From: Nephrocerus scutellatus
Lineage: Eukaryota > Arthropoda > Insecta > Diptera > Pipunculidae
NCBI GenBank assembly: GCA_947095585.1
Contig: OX352762.1
Coordinates: forward strand, 116,900,930 to 116,964,929
DNA: 64,000 nt
Reading direction: 5' to 3'
The notes under the pieces are model-generated. The model had not been told where the DNA came from. It worked only from the letters and a program-made list of their open reading frames with translations, and ran no database searches. Within the stretch, counting starts at the first letter, position 1. The number at the start of each line of letters is the position of its first letter. Of this stretch, positions 23,691-34,342 are shown piece after piece. The translations under genes were made by a program, and so were the position numbers.

Positions 23691-25157
23691 GGCACATTTT
23701 AAAAGGTTTTGGATACTTGAGTCTGAGGGCCCCAATAATTTTCTTTTTCCAAATCTCATGATTTCAAGAATTGTCCTGAAATTCTTAAACAACTTTTGAT
23801 AGTAGACCGCAAAGTCAACGGAACCCATGCGGGTAGCAAAACATTTTCCAAATAAAACACAAAATTTTTTTTATATATTTTTTTTTCTTAAATTTTTTTT
23901 GTGGTTGACTTCATATCACAACAAAAAATTCGGTTTTTATTTTACAAATCTCTCTGGAAAAATAATGTTCACAGGTTCATTGCATATTTAATTATACAGA
24001 TTTTTTTGTGGTTTTATTTCCATTTTGTTTGCAGTTGTTTTATTTGTATATTTATCAATTACATTATTATAACAATATCAAAAAATTAAAGGAAAAAATT
24101 ACATATTGTTTTTTTTTCATATTTAATTTAATATGGTATAATAACTTTACATATATATATATATATATAGATATATATGAATGAATGAATGTAATCTGAC
24201 AAAATAAAATATATATACACATATATATATTTTTTATATTCTTATGAGTTTATGTGTAATTTTGTATTGTATTTTATTTGAATAATGGTCGAAATAGACG
24301 ATATAATCATTTCAGATTTTTAACTTTGTTTTTATGCATATATGCAATCTTACTTAACTCTTGTTGTTGCTGGTGTTATTTTATGTCTCTCACAAATGAT
24401 TTTTTGTCCACATATATGTGACATTATTTATAATTATTATTTATTGTTATTAAACTAAATTAAAATTAAAATTAAGCAAACTATTTACTAAATACATCAT
24501 CAGTATATTATTTATGTATGGGTTGGGTATGTATGTCATTTGCTAAGAACGGAAAAACAACAGAATATCGAAAAAAGGAACGGATTGCTTCATATCTCTG
24601 TCACGACATTCAACGCTTTCAGCATCAAACGTGTGTTTTTTAAATATCATATAGTGCGAGAATTTATCTTAGAATTTTGATTAGAATGGAAAATATCTAT
24701 GCAATTTAGGTCAATAGAAGAATAAATAAAAATGTCCCTTTGTCCATTTTCTGCTACATTTAAATTTTTTTAACTATAAGACAATGGTTTTATTAATTTT
24801 TAAAAATTAAAAAACGTATTCCTAGACAAGTTTGGATTTTTTCTTTTAATTATAACAATCATTCTTAATATTATCACCGAGAATTTTATATTATCTGTAT
24901 GCCTTGCAATTGATGTTATTTTTTTAATTTTTAAACTTGTAATTGTTTATATTTTTTTAGGTTTTTATTTTTACACCTTGTAAAGATTTATTTAACATTT
25001 GAAGATTGAAGTTGTCACTTTTTTCTAGCAAATATTTTCCAGAGATAGAAAAAAAAGGCACAAGCATACATAAGCACACTGGCATACTTAAACTAGATCA
25101 AGCCCCTTTTCTGTTTTTTTTTTGCTAAACTTGTCATTTATTCAAAATTAGTTTGCG

Positions 25158-25202
25158 GAACTCGTTTATCGTTTCGTTTATCGTTTATCGTTAAACGAGT
25201 TC
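25158..25202. repeat. Inverted repeat with internal CGTTTAT repeats
   Basis: GAACTCGTTTA at 25158-25168 and its exact complement TAAACGAGTTC at 25192-25202 frame a short loop made of repeated CGTTTATCGTTT units. In RNA this would fold into an 11-bp stem. It lies downstream of the TENT5 gene and could be in its 3' untranslated region or be the remains of a small DNA transposon. Confidence 0.6.
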
Positions 25203-26104
25203 ACTACAGCTGATTTTTGGCGGAAAATATTGAATAAATTAATTTTGAAAGCCATGGACGTCGGCAGCAGGGTGCCTCCCTGCCATGGAAAAAGAAAATA
25301 TAGAATTTTATTAATTAAATAAGAAGTAGTTATATTAAATGGTTATTTTTATTTGCAATACATAACTTTTGTAAATGAATGGTTATGTATTTTGAGAAAA
25401 TTAATTTTTTGAATAAAAGCTTCAGGCGTTGTTGTCCAGATTTTACCTATAATTTTAAGGATGAATAGATATATTAAAGATATTATATAGTTGCACCCCC
25501 TGCAAATAATCGTGCCTGCGGCAATGTTGACAGCAAGAGGAGTAATACATAACTCCTCACTCTAGCCTATGCATCTAAGCAACTATATTGTTATTTCTCA
25601 TCTCATTATCTCTTTTTTGTAAAATAACTGAGAATAGGAATTCAGTGTGTCACCGTCAACAGTTATCTTATGAACTACAAACGATAAATTAGTTTAAGTA
25701 TGCCAGTCTTTCAATGGTGCAAGAGTTCCATTTGAAAAAATTGATAAACAAACACTTTTTGTTTTAGATTTTTGCAAAATAAAAAAAATTTTGTTCTATT
25801 TTCAGACTGAGTTGAATGCGGTCTTCGATAGAAATGCGTTGAAACATTTAGATTTATTAAAAGATACACTGCAGTTTTTTTTTCTATTCGATGTGCAATG
25901 GTCACGATCAAGCCAATGATCAATAAATTCGACTTTTAGACATCTAAGATCACTTCCCTGTGGTGCGCCAATGGGTAGAGTGCCAAATAGGTCTGGCTGT
26001 GCTGCTGCTGCTCTGCTCAATGCTCTTCTCCCTCTCTTACCACTCTTCGAAAGCAAAACCAAATTTCTTTTTTGTTTTGTTTTTCTTCTTCTGCATCAAA
26101 ATTA

Positions 26105-26278
26105 GTTTTGACGTTAGGTCGTTTTGATGTTTTGACGTTTAAATGTTTTGACATTTTGAAAATTTGTCGTCTTGATATTGATATATTGAAGATTTATCGT
26201 TTTGATGTTTTGACATTTTGAAGATTTGTCGTTTTGATGTTTTGACGTTTAAATGTTTTGACATTTTGACATTTTACG
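26105..26278. repeat. Degenerate short tandem repeat
   Basis: Units built from GTTTTGATGTTTTGACGTTTAA and ATTTTGAAGATTTGTC recur about every 25-45 bp. Simple-sequence origin, no coding. Confidence 0.7.
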
Positions 26279-26291
26279 TGTATGATACTAC

Positions 26292-26587
26292 TTAAGCCGC
26301 GTTCGATTCGACTGAATTAACTAAATGAGTAGCTGTACCTGAAGTAAGAGAATTGAAGAGACTGTTCGATTGACAACTCTTTAAAAATTGGGCGAAATTG
26401 GGCAACTAAACTAAGTAAAGAGGTGTTCTGCTCACGTAGTTAATTCAGATGATGATTGACATTTATATTAAGTAAAGAATACCAATAGAACAGTCTCTTA
26501 ACTTTAGTAGATCAATTTAAGTGAAAAGTCGCTCAATTAAATGAAGTGAAGAGTTGTACTCTTCAGGCCAATCGAACGCGGTTTTAT
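26292..26587. mobile_element. MITE-like imperfect palindrome
   Basis: About 296 bp with termini AAGCCGCGTTCGATTCGACTGA and, as reverse complement, AAACCGCGTTCGATTGGCCTGA. Inverted symmetry continues inside: GAAGAGACTGTTCGATTG near 26353 pairs with CAATAGAACAGTCTCTT near 26483. Non-coding. The size and extended inverted repeats are typical of MITEs; the target duplication is not clear, so the superfamily is not assigned. Confidence 0.75.
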
Positions 26588-27396
26588 TTGAAGGATATAC
26601 GTACTCAATTGTAATTACAAATATTTTCGTTTAGCTTTGTTTCTCATTTAGTAGTTCAATATTTAATGTAAGAAAGAGTAAATTAATTCTTGTTTGTTTT
26701 TGCTGCCTATATGAGAGCAATTAAAATAACAAAATACATATTTTGTTTTTTAATTGTATATAACAGGTATTAAAATTTTAATACCGCAATTTTTGTTTGC
26801 TTTTCATTTCTTTACAATAATAATATTAATAATAGAGATAATAATAATAACAATAATAATAAAAATAATTATAATACAATGATAGGAAGAATTTTAGTTT
26901 CTTTGAGTTTTCCGCTTTTTTTTTTGTTTTTGTTTTTGATTTTGTTTTTAGTCATCGAATATTTCTTGAGCATACATACACTTAGTGAAGTAAATTTTTA
27001 TTAAAAAATTACATTAGTTTCGATGATTGTATTTATTTTTCATTCATATTTTATTTGAATTTTTGTTTTCCTAAAAACAACACTTTCTTGTTTTATGATA
27101 AAATTAAAAATATTAATATTTAAAAAAAAATCAATCATTGACAGAGAAAACAATGTTTCTGTTTATATATGCAAACACATACACGAGCGTAAAATGTATG
27201 GGTGTGTTGTGTTTAGAGAAATGTTAGCTATGCGTAGATATAACCCAGTGTGTGTGTATATCTGTGTTTATTATTATTTTCTTTTTCACTTGTTGCCAAG
27301 ATCACATATGCCCACCAGAATTACACTTGGACGACGGCGCGGCGGCAACGTTTGACATTGATGTCAATTATTGGTATTTTATCGAATGCGCCCCAA

Positions 27397-28113
27397 TCAG
27401 CTCGAGATGAAGGTCATTTCAGATGTGGACAACAAAATTGCTGTGGGTGGCGAACCATCATAAGGATAAAAGTGTGCTATCTCTCCGCCCACCGGAGGCA
27501 GCAGTTCCTCCTGCTGTTGATGATGATGATGGTGATAGTAATGACCGTCGTTGCTTGTGGCTGCGCACGTTCCCATTAGAGACATGCCGTCGAATTGTTG
27601 CTGCACTTGCAGCGTTAATTCGTCATCACCAACAACAACAACTGGTGCGTCGATGCACTCGCTGGCGCTGATCATGCAGTAGGGACATGTGGTTGATGTT
27701 GTTGTGGTTGCGGTTGTTGCTGGCGTCTCCATCGCTAACGATGTTGTTAATGGTAATGATGATGATGCTGTAGTCGATGTTGTTGTCGTGCTTGTTGCGT
27801 TCACTGTTGTGTTTGTGTTTGTATTTCTATTACTATTATTATTATTATTAGTAATTGTGGGTGATTGAGCGTAAAATGGGGTTAATAATTGATTTGTGAT
27901 TGGGGTGAATGCGGTGTGGGTGGTTGATGTTGTTGAAGTTGATGGATGAATGGTGGTCGGTGTGAGTGTGTTAGTGGTGGTGCTAGTGGTGCTGGTGGTG
28001 CTGGTTGTGTGTGTGGTAGTTGTAGGGAAAGATGCCGTACATGATGTGCATACAGGCAACTGGCATGTACAACACATTGAAGTTGACGTTGAAAACGCCG
28101 GCAACAGTGTTAA
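27397..28113 (-). CDS. Likely C-terminal part of TENT5 beyond the first stop
   Basis: In the same frame as the TENT5 catalytic exon, 238 codons stay open after the TGA at 28116-28114 until a TGA at 27399-27397. The first part is in doubt. Between about 28171 and 27985 the frame shifted by two bases looks coding instead: 39 of 53 codons end in G or C by hand count, encoding text such as [20 protein letters not shown] and NVLYMPVACMHIMYGIFPY. From about 28030 downward the original frame looks right again: a Thr/Asn-rich low-complexity linker, then CPYCMISASECIDAPVVVV, QQQFDGMSLMGTCA, a His/Gln run, and VGGEIAHFYPYDGSPPTAIL ending in SEMTFISS. The simplest reading is one long protein whose frame is broken by two compensating one-base indels in this sequence. 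Other readings are stop readthrough, or a true end at 28114 with this being 3' untranslated sequence. Confidence 0.5.
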   Translation of the reverse strand, partial: LTLLPAFSTSTSMCCTCQLPVCTSCTASFPTTTTHTTSTTSTTSTTTNTLTPTTIHPSTSTTSTTHTAFTPITNQLLTPFYAQSPTITNNNNNSNRNTNTNTTVNATSTTTTSTTASSSLPLTTSLAMETPATTATTTTSTTCPYCMISASECIDAPVVVVGDDELTLQVQQQFDGMSLMGTCAATSNDGHYYHHHHHQQQEELLPPVGGEIAHFYPYDGSPPTAILLSTSEMTFISS

Positions 28114-29634
28114 TCACGTGCTCAGCCACGTCGAGTTGCATGTGCAGATTGTCGCTGGGATCACAGGTGCATAGTAAACTCCATTGGCGTAGATGAGTCC
28201 AGGTGGACCAGCCTGTATTTGTATCGTCTGAGGTATAGTCTGCTGAGCGGCGGCTGATGCTGAAGATACTGTCTGTTGTTGTTGTTGTTGTTGGCCGTCC
28301 TGAGATCCTGGCGCTGGCATTTGACAGCATATTGTTGCTGTCGTTTGGTTCTGTGATTGTTGTTGTTGTGTCTGCTGCTGCACTAGCATTTGTTGTTGCT
28401 GTGCTTGCATGTCGGCTTGCTGTTGCTGGTATTGCTCTTGTGCTTGTGTATGTTGTTGCTTCTGTTGTTCGCGGCATAGCACTTGCATTGCCAGCGACTG
28501 TATCAGCAGCAGAGTCTGCCGCCTTTCGTGGCCCATCAGGCACACGGTGGACGTCTCAACGACCTCACGTAAATGCATCAGGTACTGATATTGCAGAGGC
28601 TCCTCATCAATGCCCCAGAAGTGATTTCGCAAGTACGCCTCCAGTTTTACTGTTTGCATATTTATGTCTGGAAAATCGATGAAGAACCTGGAGCACATGT
28701 ACCGTTCCAACGTCTTAATGCGTTGCGAATCGACAGGCTTATAGTTGCGCACAAGTAAATTGCAATATTTGAGTAGACCGCCGCCACGAATCTCCTCCGG
28801 TTGCCGCGTTGAGATCAATTTCTTTTGCAGATGATAGAGCGCCTCTTGGAAATCACCATACACCGACTCACCGACGACAGTCGGATAGAAATTCTCAGAT
28901 ATCGGAAGGGCGGCACAATCGTAGAACAACAGAAGCGAGTCTAACACAATTTGAAAGGAATCAACACTGAATTCGAATTGTCGCCGCATTGTGTCGACGA
29001 ATTTCAATTCGACATTTTTATGGCCTGGCGAATTGCCCAACGATATGAGGCTCCATCGGTCGCCGTCGTTATTGTTGTTCACTTTCACCATTTTGCCGAC
29101 GTAGGCCTCCTTGAGGGCGCACGGCATTATCCGCCGCTTGGAGACGCCCTCTGGCAACAAATCCAATAGGGTATTCAGTACGGCTGTCTTGACACGATCA
29201 AAATGACGTGACGAGCTAAATTCGATGGCATAGATTAAATCCAAATCGTTATATGGCTGATCTTCCGATGCTAAAACATGACTAGCGGCTCCACCATTCA
29301 AGCGTATATCCTTGACTATCACACCGGCACCGCCGGAGACAACATCCGCCTCCAGTTTGCGCCGCACTAAATTAACTAAGTCTTTTAATTTCACTTCCAG
29401 TGTGGGAAAGTTGCCACGTCCATGGATGGCAACTGTTTCGTCCATGACGTCATGCAGTTTTCGTACCTGCTCGCATGAAAGCACAGCCAATCTTTGGGCT
29501 CCGCCTGTGTCGACACTCTCCAATGAGCCATGATCGGATGTCGATGCAATCGAACTGCCAGAACTGGGTGATGGTGGTGGAGTTTCGGTGCCACCGTCCG
29601 AATGGAAACCGTCGTCAATTTGAAAAACATCCAT
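28114..29634 (-). CDS. Tent5: TENT5/FAM46 non-canonical poly(A) polymerase, catalytic exon
   Basis: Adds non-templated A residues to the 3' ends of mRNAs; in animals the family stabilises mRNAs of secreted proteins. The exon starts after an AG acceptor at 29690-29689. The first ATG is at 29634, and the 18 codons between are open, so the protein may begin further upstream. From that Met: acidic and Ser/Pro-rich N-terminus (1-45), nucleotidyltransferase core with [11 protein letters not shown] (111-121) and the metal-binding DLD at 130-132 in [13 protein letters not shown], then [20 protein letters not shown] (206-225), the helical C-terminal domain including [20 protein letters not shown] (321-340) and [12 protein letters not shown] (375-386), then a Gln-rich tail. 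All the hallmark blocks are intact, so the enzyme should be active. The frame stops at residue 506. The catalytic core lies in one exon with no introns seen. Upstream exons are not identified. Confidence 0.95.
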   Translation of the reverse strand: MDVFQIDDGFHSDGGTETPPPSPSSGSSIASTSDHGSLESVDTGGAQRLAVLSCEQVRKLHDVMDETVAIHGRGNFPTLEVKLKDLVNLVRRKLEADVVSGGAGVIVKDIRLNGGAASHVLASEDQPYNDLDLIYAIEFSSSRHFDRVKTAVLNTLLDLLPEGVSKRRIMPCALKEAYVGKMVKVNNNNDGDRWSLISLGNSPGHKNVELKFVDTMRRQFEFSVDSFQIVLDSLLLFYDCAALPISENFYPTVVGESVYGDFQEALYHLQKKLISTRQPEEIRGGGLLKYCNLLVRNYKPVDSQRIKTLERYMCSRFFIDFPDINMQTVKLEAYLRNHFWGIDEEPLQYQYLMHLREVVETSTVCLMGHERRQTLLLIQSLAMQVLCREQQKQQHTQAQEQYQQQQADMQAQQQQMLVQQQTQQQQSQNQTTATICCQMPAPGSQDGQQQQQQQTVSSASAAAQQTIPQTIQIQAGPPGLIYANGVYYAPVIPATICTCNSTWLST

Positions 29635-29685
29635 TCTAGTTGATCTTTGAATGTGATATGATGAATCGGGTGCTTCTAGTGTCCC

Positions 29686-29700
29686 GCACTGCAATGAAAA
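29686..29700 (-). other. Splice acceptor of the TENT5 catalytic exon
   Basis: The minus strand reads TTTTCATTGCAG then TGCGGG. The pyrimidine-containing tract and CAG make a good acceptor; the exon begins at 29688. It implies at least one upstream exon, probably carrying 5' untranslated sequence. Confidence 0.75.
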
Positions 29701-30364
29701 GAGAAGAATAACAATAAGATTTAAAATAATGTTATATTAAAATGTAATTATCTATAAAAATAAAAACGAGAAATTAATGAATAGGGTTGTTACAGTGGTG
29801 TTACATAGGGTGATGACTTCTAAGTTCCTTATTTAAGATCTCATAATTGTTTTTCACATGACCATATACGAAAACGACTGCTTCCTAACAATAACTTAGC
29901 CACGAGCGATCTGCCATGCACTGTTACTACTATCATATTCACACAGTAGTTTGTAATTTAAATGCGATATTTAAATTGATATTCGTTCATTGTTCGTTGC
30001 GGCTGGGCTAGAATTCCCTTTTGAATTACGACAGTTGGTGCAGGCGCTTATGGTTTGTGAATATTTTGTTTGTTTGTTAATTTTGTCGTTAAGTTCCAGC
30101 AATAAAATTTATTTTGTCGTTCGAAAAATAGCATACGTTACTTGCTAAAAATTGCCTATCGAATGCACGTTGGATTGTCGCAATCGGCAGCCTCCTCTTA
30201 CTTCAAGCTTCTTACCCGCGAGATAACGTTCACTTTTCTAGCACAGCTTGTAATATACTAATCTTATATTTTGGTAAAACACAAAAACAAAAATAATAAC
30301 TTGTAGACTTATAGACTTTATGGTCTCTACGTGTTGAAGATTAAAAATACGTAAACTTTTATTA
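29701..30364. other. Intron or upstream region of TENT5
   Basis: AT-rich, no coding sequence recognised. Probably intronic on the minus strand. Confidence 0.45.
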
Positions 30365-30976
30365 CGTTTGCCACTGCAAGATGTCTATAAAATCGGTGCC
30401 ATCGGTACTGTACCAGTTGGTCGTGTGGAGATGAGTATTTTGAAACCAGGAATGGTTGTTAACTTTACTCTTTAACTCCTATTAACCTCGTTATTGAATA
30501 GAAATAAGTTGAAATGCAACACGGGGCTTTGTCTGAAGCTATTCACGGTGATAATGTTGGATTCAATGCAAAGAACGCTTCTGTAAAGGAGAGGCTATGT
30601 TGTTGGTGATTCTAAGAACTGTCCACCAAGAGGTGCTGCTGATTTTACCGCTGAGGCAATTGTCTTCAATCATCAAGAACAAATGGCTAATGGACATACG
30701 ACAGTACTTGAATGTCATACCGCTCATATTGCATGCAAGTTTGCCGAGTTTAAGGAGAAATGCGACCTTTGTACTGGCAAGACAACCAAAAGTCATCCGA
30801 AATCGATAAAATCCGGTGTTCTTCAATTATTATTTTGGTATTAACACAAACGTTGTGCGTTGAAGGTTTCCGCCGCTGTGTCTCCGATATGTGGAAAACG
30901 AGCGTCGGTCAACTTTATAGAGACCACATCTGGTAAAGTCCCAAAAGCCGCTGAGAAGGCCCAGAAAAATAAATAA
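30365..30976 (+). pseudogene. Processed pseudogene of elongation factor 1-alpha (3' half)
   Basis: Plus-strand text follows EF1-alpha domain 2 and 3 in order but in shifting frames: [27 protein letters not shown] (30365-30460), [12 protein letters not shown] (30530-30570), [20 protein letters not shown] (30598-30665), [16 protein letters not shown] (30720-30770), [15 protein letters not shown] and a C-terminus ending AAEKAQKNK then TAA at 30974-30976. No introns, many frameshifts and an internal deletion, truncated 5'. After the stop, about 30 bases may be remnant 3' untranslated sequence. This is a retrocopy, likely made by LINE machinery; it sits next to (perhaps in an intron of) TENT5 on the opposite strand. 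Confidence 0.92.
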
Positions 30977-31788
30977 CTAGAAACGCCAACACCAACCAAA
31001 AATCGACACATTTAAAATCAATATCATAGGCCAGTTAACATTCTGTCATGCTTGTCCAAAGTTTTCTAGAAGGTCTTAGCAAAACAAATTTTTCGCCAAA
31101 TTTTTATTATTAATAACCCTGATATTGAGTTTATTAATAATGTTTCAAGATAACGCTTTCGTGTGACTCATGTATTACACAGAAGAAAAAAAGTTATGTC
31201 CACTGAATGTTTTTCTAAACTGAATATAGTTGTGCAATCATTTTTACCATCTGGCCATTATTAACTTATAGGAAGTGGTCATTAAGTTCGGTACAATCTT
31301 TGATTCCACAGCAGTGTCCCTCTCGGATAAAAGGAGGATTTTAAATGTATGAAAATGGTTTTAAGGCAAATAAGGCAGGGATAAGAGAACGGCTTTCTGA
31401 AGAGCACCTACCCTGATAAATTTGGAGAAAACAGATAAAGTTCCCACAATTCGTCTATGCTCCAAAGAATCAAGATATGGAGTAATGGTTTCTATCATAT
31501 GGACTCTATTCTGAACTCTATCACGATAATAAAATTTTGATTTTGGAGAACCACCCCATACATATGAATAAAATTCTAAAACTGGTATTATATAATCTAA
31601 ATACTTCAGAGAGGTGAAGTAGAAATTACAATTTCATAAATATATTCCTTTCAAGAAAGTTCACTAAAAACTTTTAAACCTAACATCTTCAATGAATCAT
31701 ATCTCGCAATAGGAGTACCATTAGTTACGGGTAGCACGTAATGTTGAACTGCCTTCTGAAAAAAAAAGCCTGGAATATATTCGGGTTA
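30977..31788. other. Gene-free stretch
   Basis: AT-rich sequence with no recognised family between the EF1-alpha retrocopy and a SINE. Confidence 0.4.
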
Positions 31789-31799
31789 AATTCCACCCT

Positions 31800-32083
31800 G
31801 GGCGCCGTGGCTTAGAGCATGAAATTCTGAGTAGTGGGTTCTCGGTTCGAATCCCAGTAACACCAAAAGTATTTTTCACGGTGTTCCACCTCTCACGAAA
31901 TTCTGACAAACGTCCGAGAGTAATAACTTGTCACGGAAAGCTTCTCAATTTGCCGTTCGGATCTGGCATAAAATTGTAGGTCCCCTCCATTTTGTGTGCA
32001 AAAAATATACATGATCAACACAAATGTTTGCGAGAAGCTAGGTCTTAGACCGCAGTGGTCTGTCGCGCCGACTATTATTATTT
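31800..32083 (+). mobile_element. tRNA-derived SINE
   Basis: GGCGCCGTGGCTTAG head (box A-like), GGTTCGAATCC box B near 31852, central body, and CGCCGACTATTATTATTT end. Exact 11-bp target duplication AATTCCACCCT at 31789-31799 and 32084-32094 defines the ends. Confidence 0.92.
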
Positions 32084-32109
32084 AATTCCACCCTATTAGA
32101 TCTGCCCCA

Positions 32110-32404
32110 ATTAAAAATGACTTGAATGTTCCAACCAATTCTTTTTGACTGACTCAATGGAAGCCGATAGCGTTATATCATCAGCAAATGAATGGATATC
32201 ATTGTTTGTAAAGGATAACAGGTCATTATAATATATATCAAGCTGCAAGGGTGACCCTTGTGGCACGCTAGCATTGATCTCATGCGAAGCTAAAGAGATA
32301 CTATTCAATACAACTTTTAATTTACGGTTCCATAAATAATCGTCAATCAATGCAATGAGACAGGTGTGTAAGTTGAGCGAACAAATCTTTTTACTACAAG
32401 ACAA
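32110..32404 (-). mobile_element. Jockey-type reverse transcriptase fragment
   Basis: One open minus-strand frame with LIALIDDYLWNRKLKVVLNS, INASVPQGSPL and IHSFADDITLSASIESV. These correspond to the YL..R, GVPQGS and FADD boxes of LINE polymerases. The PQGS-to-FADD spacing is shortened, so part of the palm is deleted. Ends are not clear. Confidence 0.75.
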
Positions 32405-32913
32405 TCATGGCATACTCTATCAAAGCAAATTATGTTAATGGCAATTTATGCAAATTGCATAGAACAAATCTGTGCTTTAATTAAATTAAAAACGTTAAAT
32501 AGATACCATTTAGCCGTTTGTCTTAATAAGTAACACAAACTTATACTTAAATTTCATATTAGCACTTAAAACATCTTCCAACAGCAGGGAAACCTGTTTG
32601 TATACATTTCAATTGGATCACGGATCACCACACCCCATTATTGTCTAGAATCCCCGTCGAATATGATGTACTGCATTAGACGACTTAATTATTTCTATAA
32701 AATTATATATCAATTATTATTATATTTTAATTGATTTTAATTGGCTTTGTCCAATGATAAGTTAGAATGATCTACCTAAGTTTTGATATTTAACTTACTC
32801 CTGTGTTAGGTATGCCAATATTATGCAATTTGTGTTCTTGCTAAATCGGTGCAATAAATTAGAACAAATTTACCATTCTTGTCAACTGACTAATTGCATT
32901 TCAGGTAACATAT
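32405..32913. other. Gene-free AT-rich stretch
   Basis: No feature recognised. Confidence 0.4.
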
Positions 32914-33330
32914 TGTTACGAAAATGTAAATAGAAATCATTTATCGCACTGTACATACTCAAATATAAGCATAAGAATTGTATTGAATAGTAATAGAATT
33001 AAGAATTTACTAAAATAAACATTGCGTATCTTTAGGCTCAGTAATATTGTTGGGAACTTGTATATAAATTATGTTGTGGAGAGTTACACCAATATGTTTT
33101 GGTACATTCTAGCTGGTGCGAATAGAAAACAGTAGAATATATTAGAACCTTCTCGAAAAAGTTAATTAGGTATAAATACAGGAAATATATCGCTGTAAGA
33201 TAGTTAGGTTTGAAGTGAACCAGAATACTTGAAAAGTAGATAGAGCTACCGCCTATGTGAATGAAAGTGTTTTAAGTGAACAATAAGTAATCACCAGTGT
33301 AAAATTGTAAACTTTTGCTATTTGTTAATT
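32914..33330 (+). repeat. LTR-like direct repeat, left copy
   Basis: Begins TGTTACGAAAATGTAAATAG and ends GCTATTTGTTAATT. Similar throughout to 33978-34321 except for an extra stretch at about 32955-33070. Contains a promoter-like module: GAACCTTCTCGAA then TATAAATA. Probably the LTR of a small LTR element, though no clear target duplication or primer-binding site was found. Confidence 0.7.
33145..33178 (+). promoter_or_regulatory. Heat-shock-element-like motif plus TATA box in the left LTR-like repeat
   Basis: GAAccTTCtcGAA at 33145-33157 is three perfectly phased nGAAn units, the consensus bound by heat-shock factor trimers. A TATAAATA box follows at 33171-33178. The same arrangement is kept in the right copy. 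Confidence 0.6.
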
Positions 33331-33977
33331 GCTGGATTGTGGGCATAATTATGGGCATACACAGTAAAAAAATTCGATCTCAGCCCACGTATATTGCTGA
33401 GGTCTACTCTGAAATTACACATAACTACAAAAACATACACACAAAACACAACTTACCGCTTCTTTTAACTGAATTGAGAAGTGGATGTCTCACTATGGAG
33501 TATTGAAATAAATTGTCGCCTTTACGACAAAATGAGTCAAATCACCAGAAGAAACAAATACTCACAATCTGTTATTCTATTGTCAAAGAATTAGATCATC
33601 ACATTTTCTAAATTCTTTAGCTGATGGACTTTTGGGGACAGGATGCACGGACACCAACACTGCACTTTACATGCAACACATACATGGAACACATTACACA
33701 TTTATGGAATTCCAAGAAACATTCATCTACACACCAATGCCTAAGCTGGCAGACATTAAGCCGATAAAATATTGCATTAAAAATATGAATTAAATATATA
33801 ACCCTTTATACACATTACCAATACAGAAAACGTTTCGTACCTCTTTCAAACGATAAGTGGAGTTTTTTCTTCCATTAACAGTATGTATGTACAGTATGTA
33901 TCAATAATTTTTGTTTTCAAAATCGCATAATCGGAAGGCGTAAAATAGAAGCTGGAACTTAATTGTAACTGTAATAT
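33331..33977 (+). mobile_element. Interior of the putative small LTR element
   Basis: About 650 bp, AT-rich, no gag or pol motifs. One 63-codon open frame at 33315-33506 has no family signature. If the flanking repeats are LTRs, this is a non-autonomous (TRIM/LARD-like) element. Confidence 0.45.
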
Positions 33978-34321
33978 TGTCACGAAAATGTAAATAGAAA
34001 GCTTTTCTTGCACTGTACATACTGTACACTGTACATACTATGTTGAGTGTTTTATATAAGACTACACCAATATGTTCAGGTAGTTTCTTATACTTTCTTC
34101 GTGCTTCGAATAGAATACAGTAGAAAACACTCGAACCTTCTCGAAAATCTTGATTAGGTTTAAATACAACAACTTTATCGTAGTTAAGTAAGTTATTATT
34201 TTGAAGTGAACCAGACTAAGTTGAAAATAGATAGAGCTACCGCCTATGTGAATGATAGTGCTTTAAGTGAACAATAATTAATCACCAGTGTAAATTTGTA
34301 AACTTATGCTATTTGTTAATT
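33978..34321 (+). repeat. LTR-like direct repeat, right copy
   Basis: Begins TGTCACGAAAATGTAAATAG and ends GCTATTTGTTAATT, collinear with 32914-33330. Includes a GAGCTACCGCCTATGTGAATG block identical in both copies. Confidence 0.7.
34133..34166 (+). promoter_or_regulatory. Heat-shock-element-like motif in the right LTR-like repeat
   Basis: GAAccTTCtcGAA at 34133-34145, followed by TTTAAATAC at 34159-34167 in the TATA position. The motif is unchanged between the copies although surrounding bases differ. Confidence 0.55.
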
Positions 34322-34342
34322 TAGTCAAAAACTATAAGGCTT

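Larger units (their letters stand above)
23691..27396. other. AT-rich 3' flank of the TENT5 gene
   Basis: No coding sequence recognised. Homopolymer-rich and very AT-rich, with an (AT)n run at about 24150-24175 and a TAA/AAT microsatellite at 26815-26880. As the gene is on the minus strand, this is where its 3' untranslated region and poly(A) site should lie, but I cannot place the end. Embedded features are listed separately (hairpin 25158, tandem repeat 26105, MITE 26292). Confidence 0.5.

Noticed and set aside
28114..28116. UGA at 28114 as a selenocysteine codon
   Set aside because: TENT5 enzymes are not known selenoproteins, no SECIS-like element was recognised, and the alternate-frame coding signal around this site explains the stop better.
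27983..28543. A 186-codon minus-strand open frame overlapping the TENT5 Gln-rich tail
   Set aside because: Most of it is a shadow of the CAG/CAA tract in another frame. Only its last 60 codons look coding, and these are treated as part of the TENT5 C-terminus question.
28257..28682. A 141-codon plus-strand open frame rich in Val/Ala
   Set aside because: It is the antisense of the Gln-rich coding repeat; its composition follows from the repeat and it has no start context or domain.
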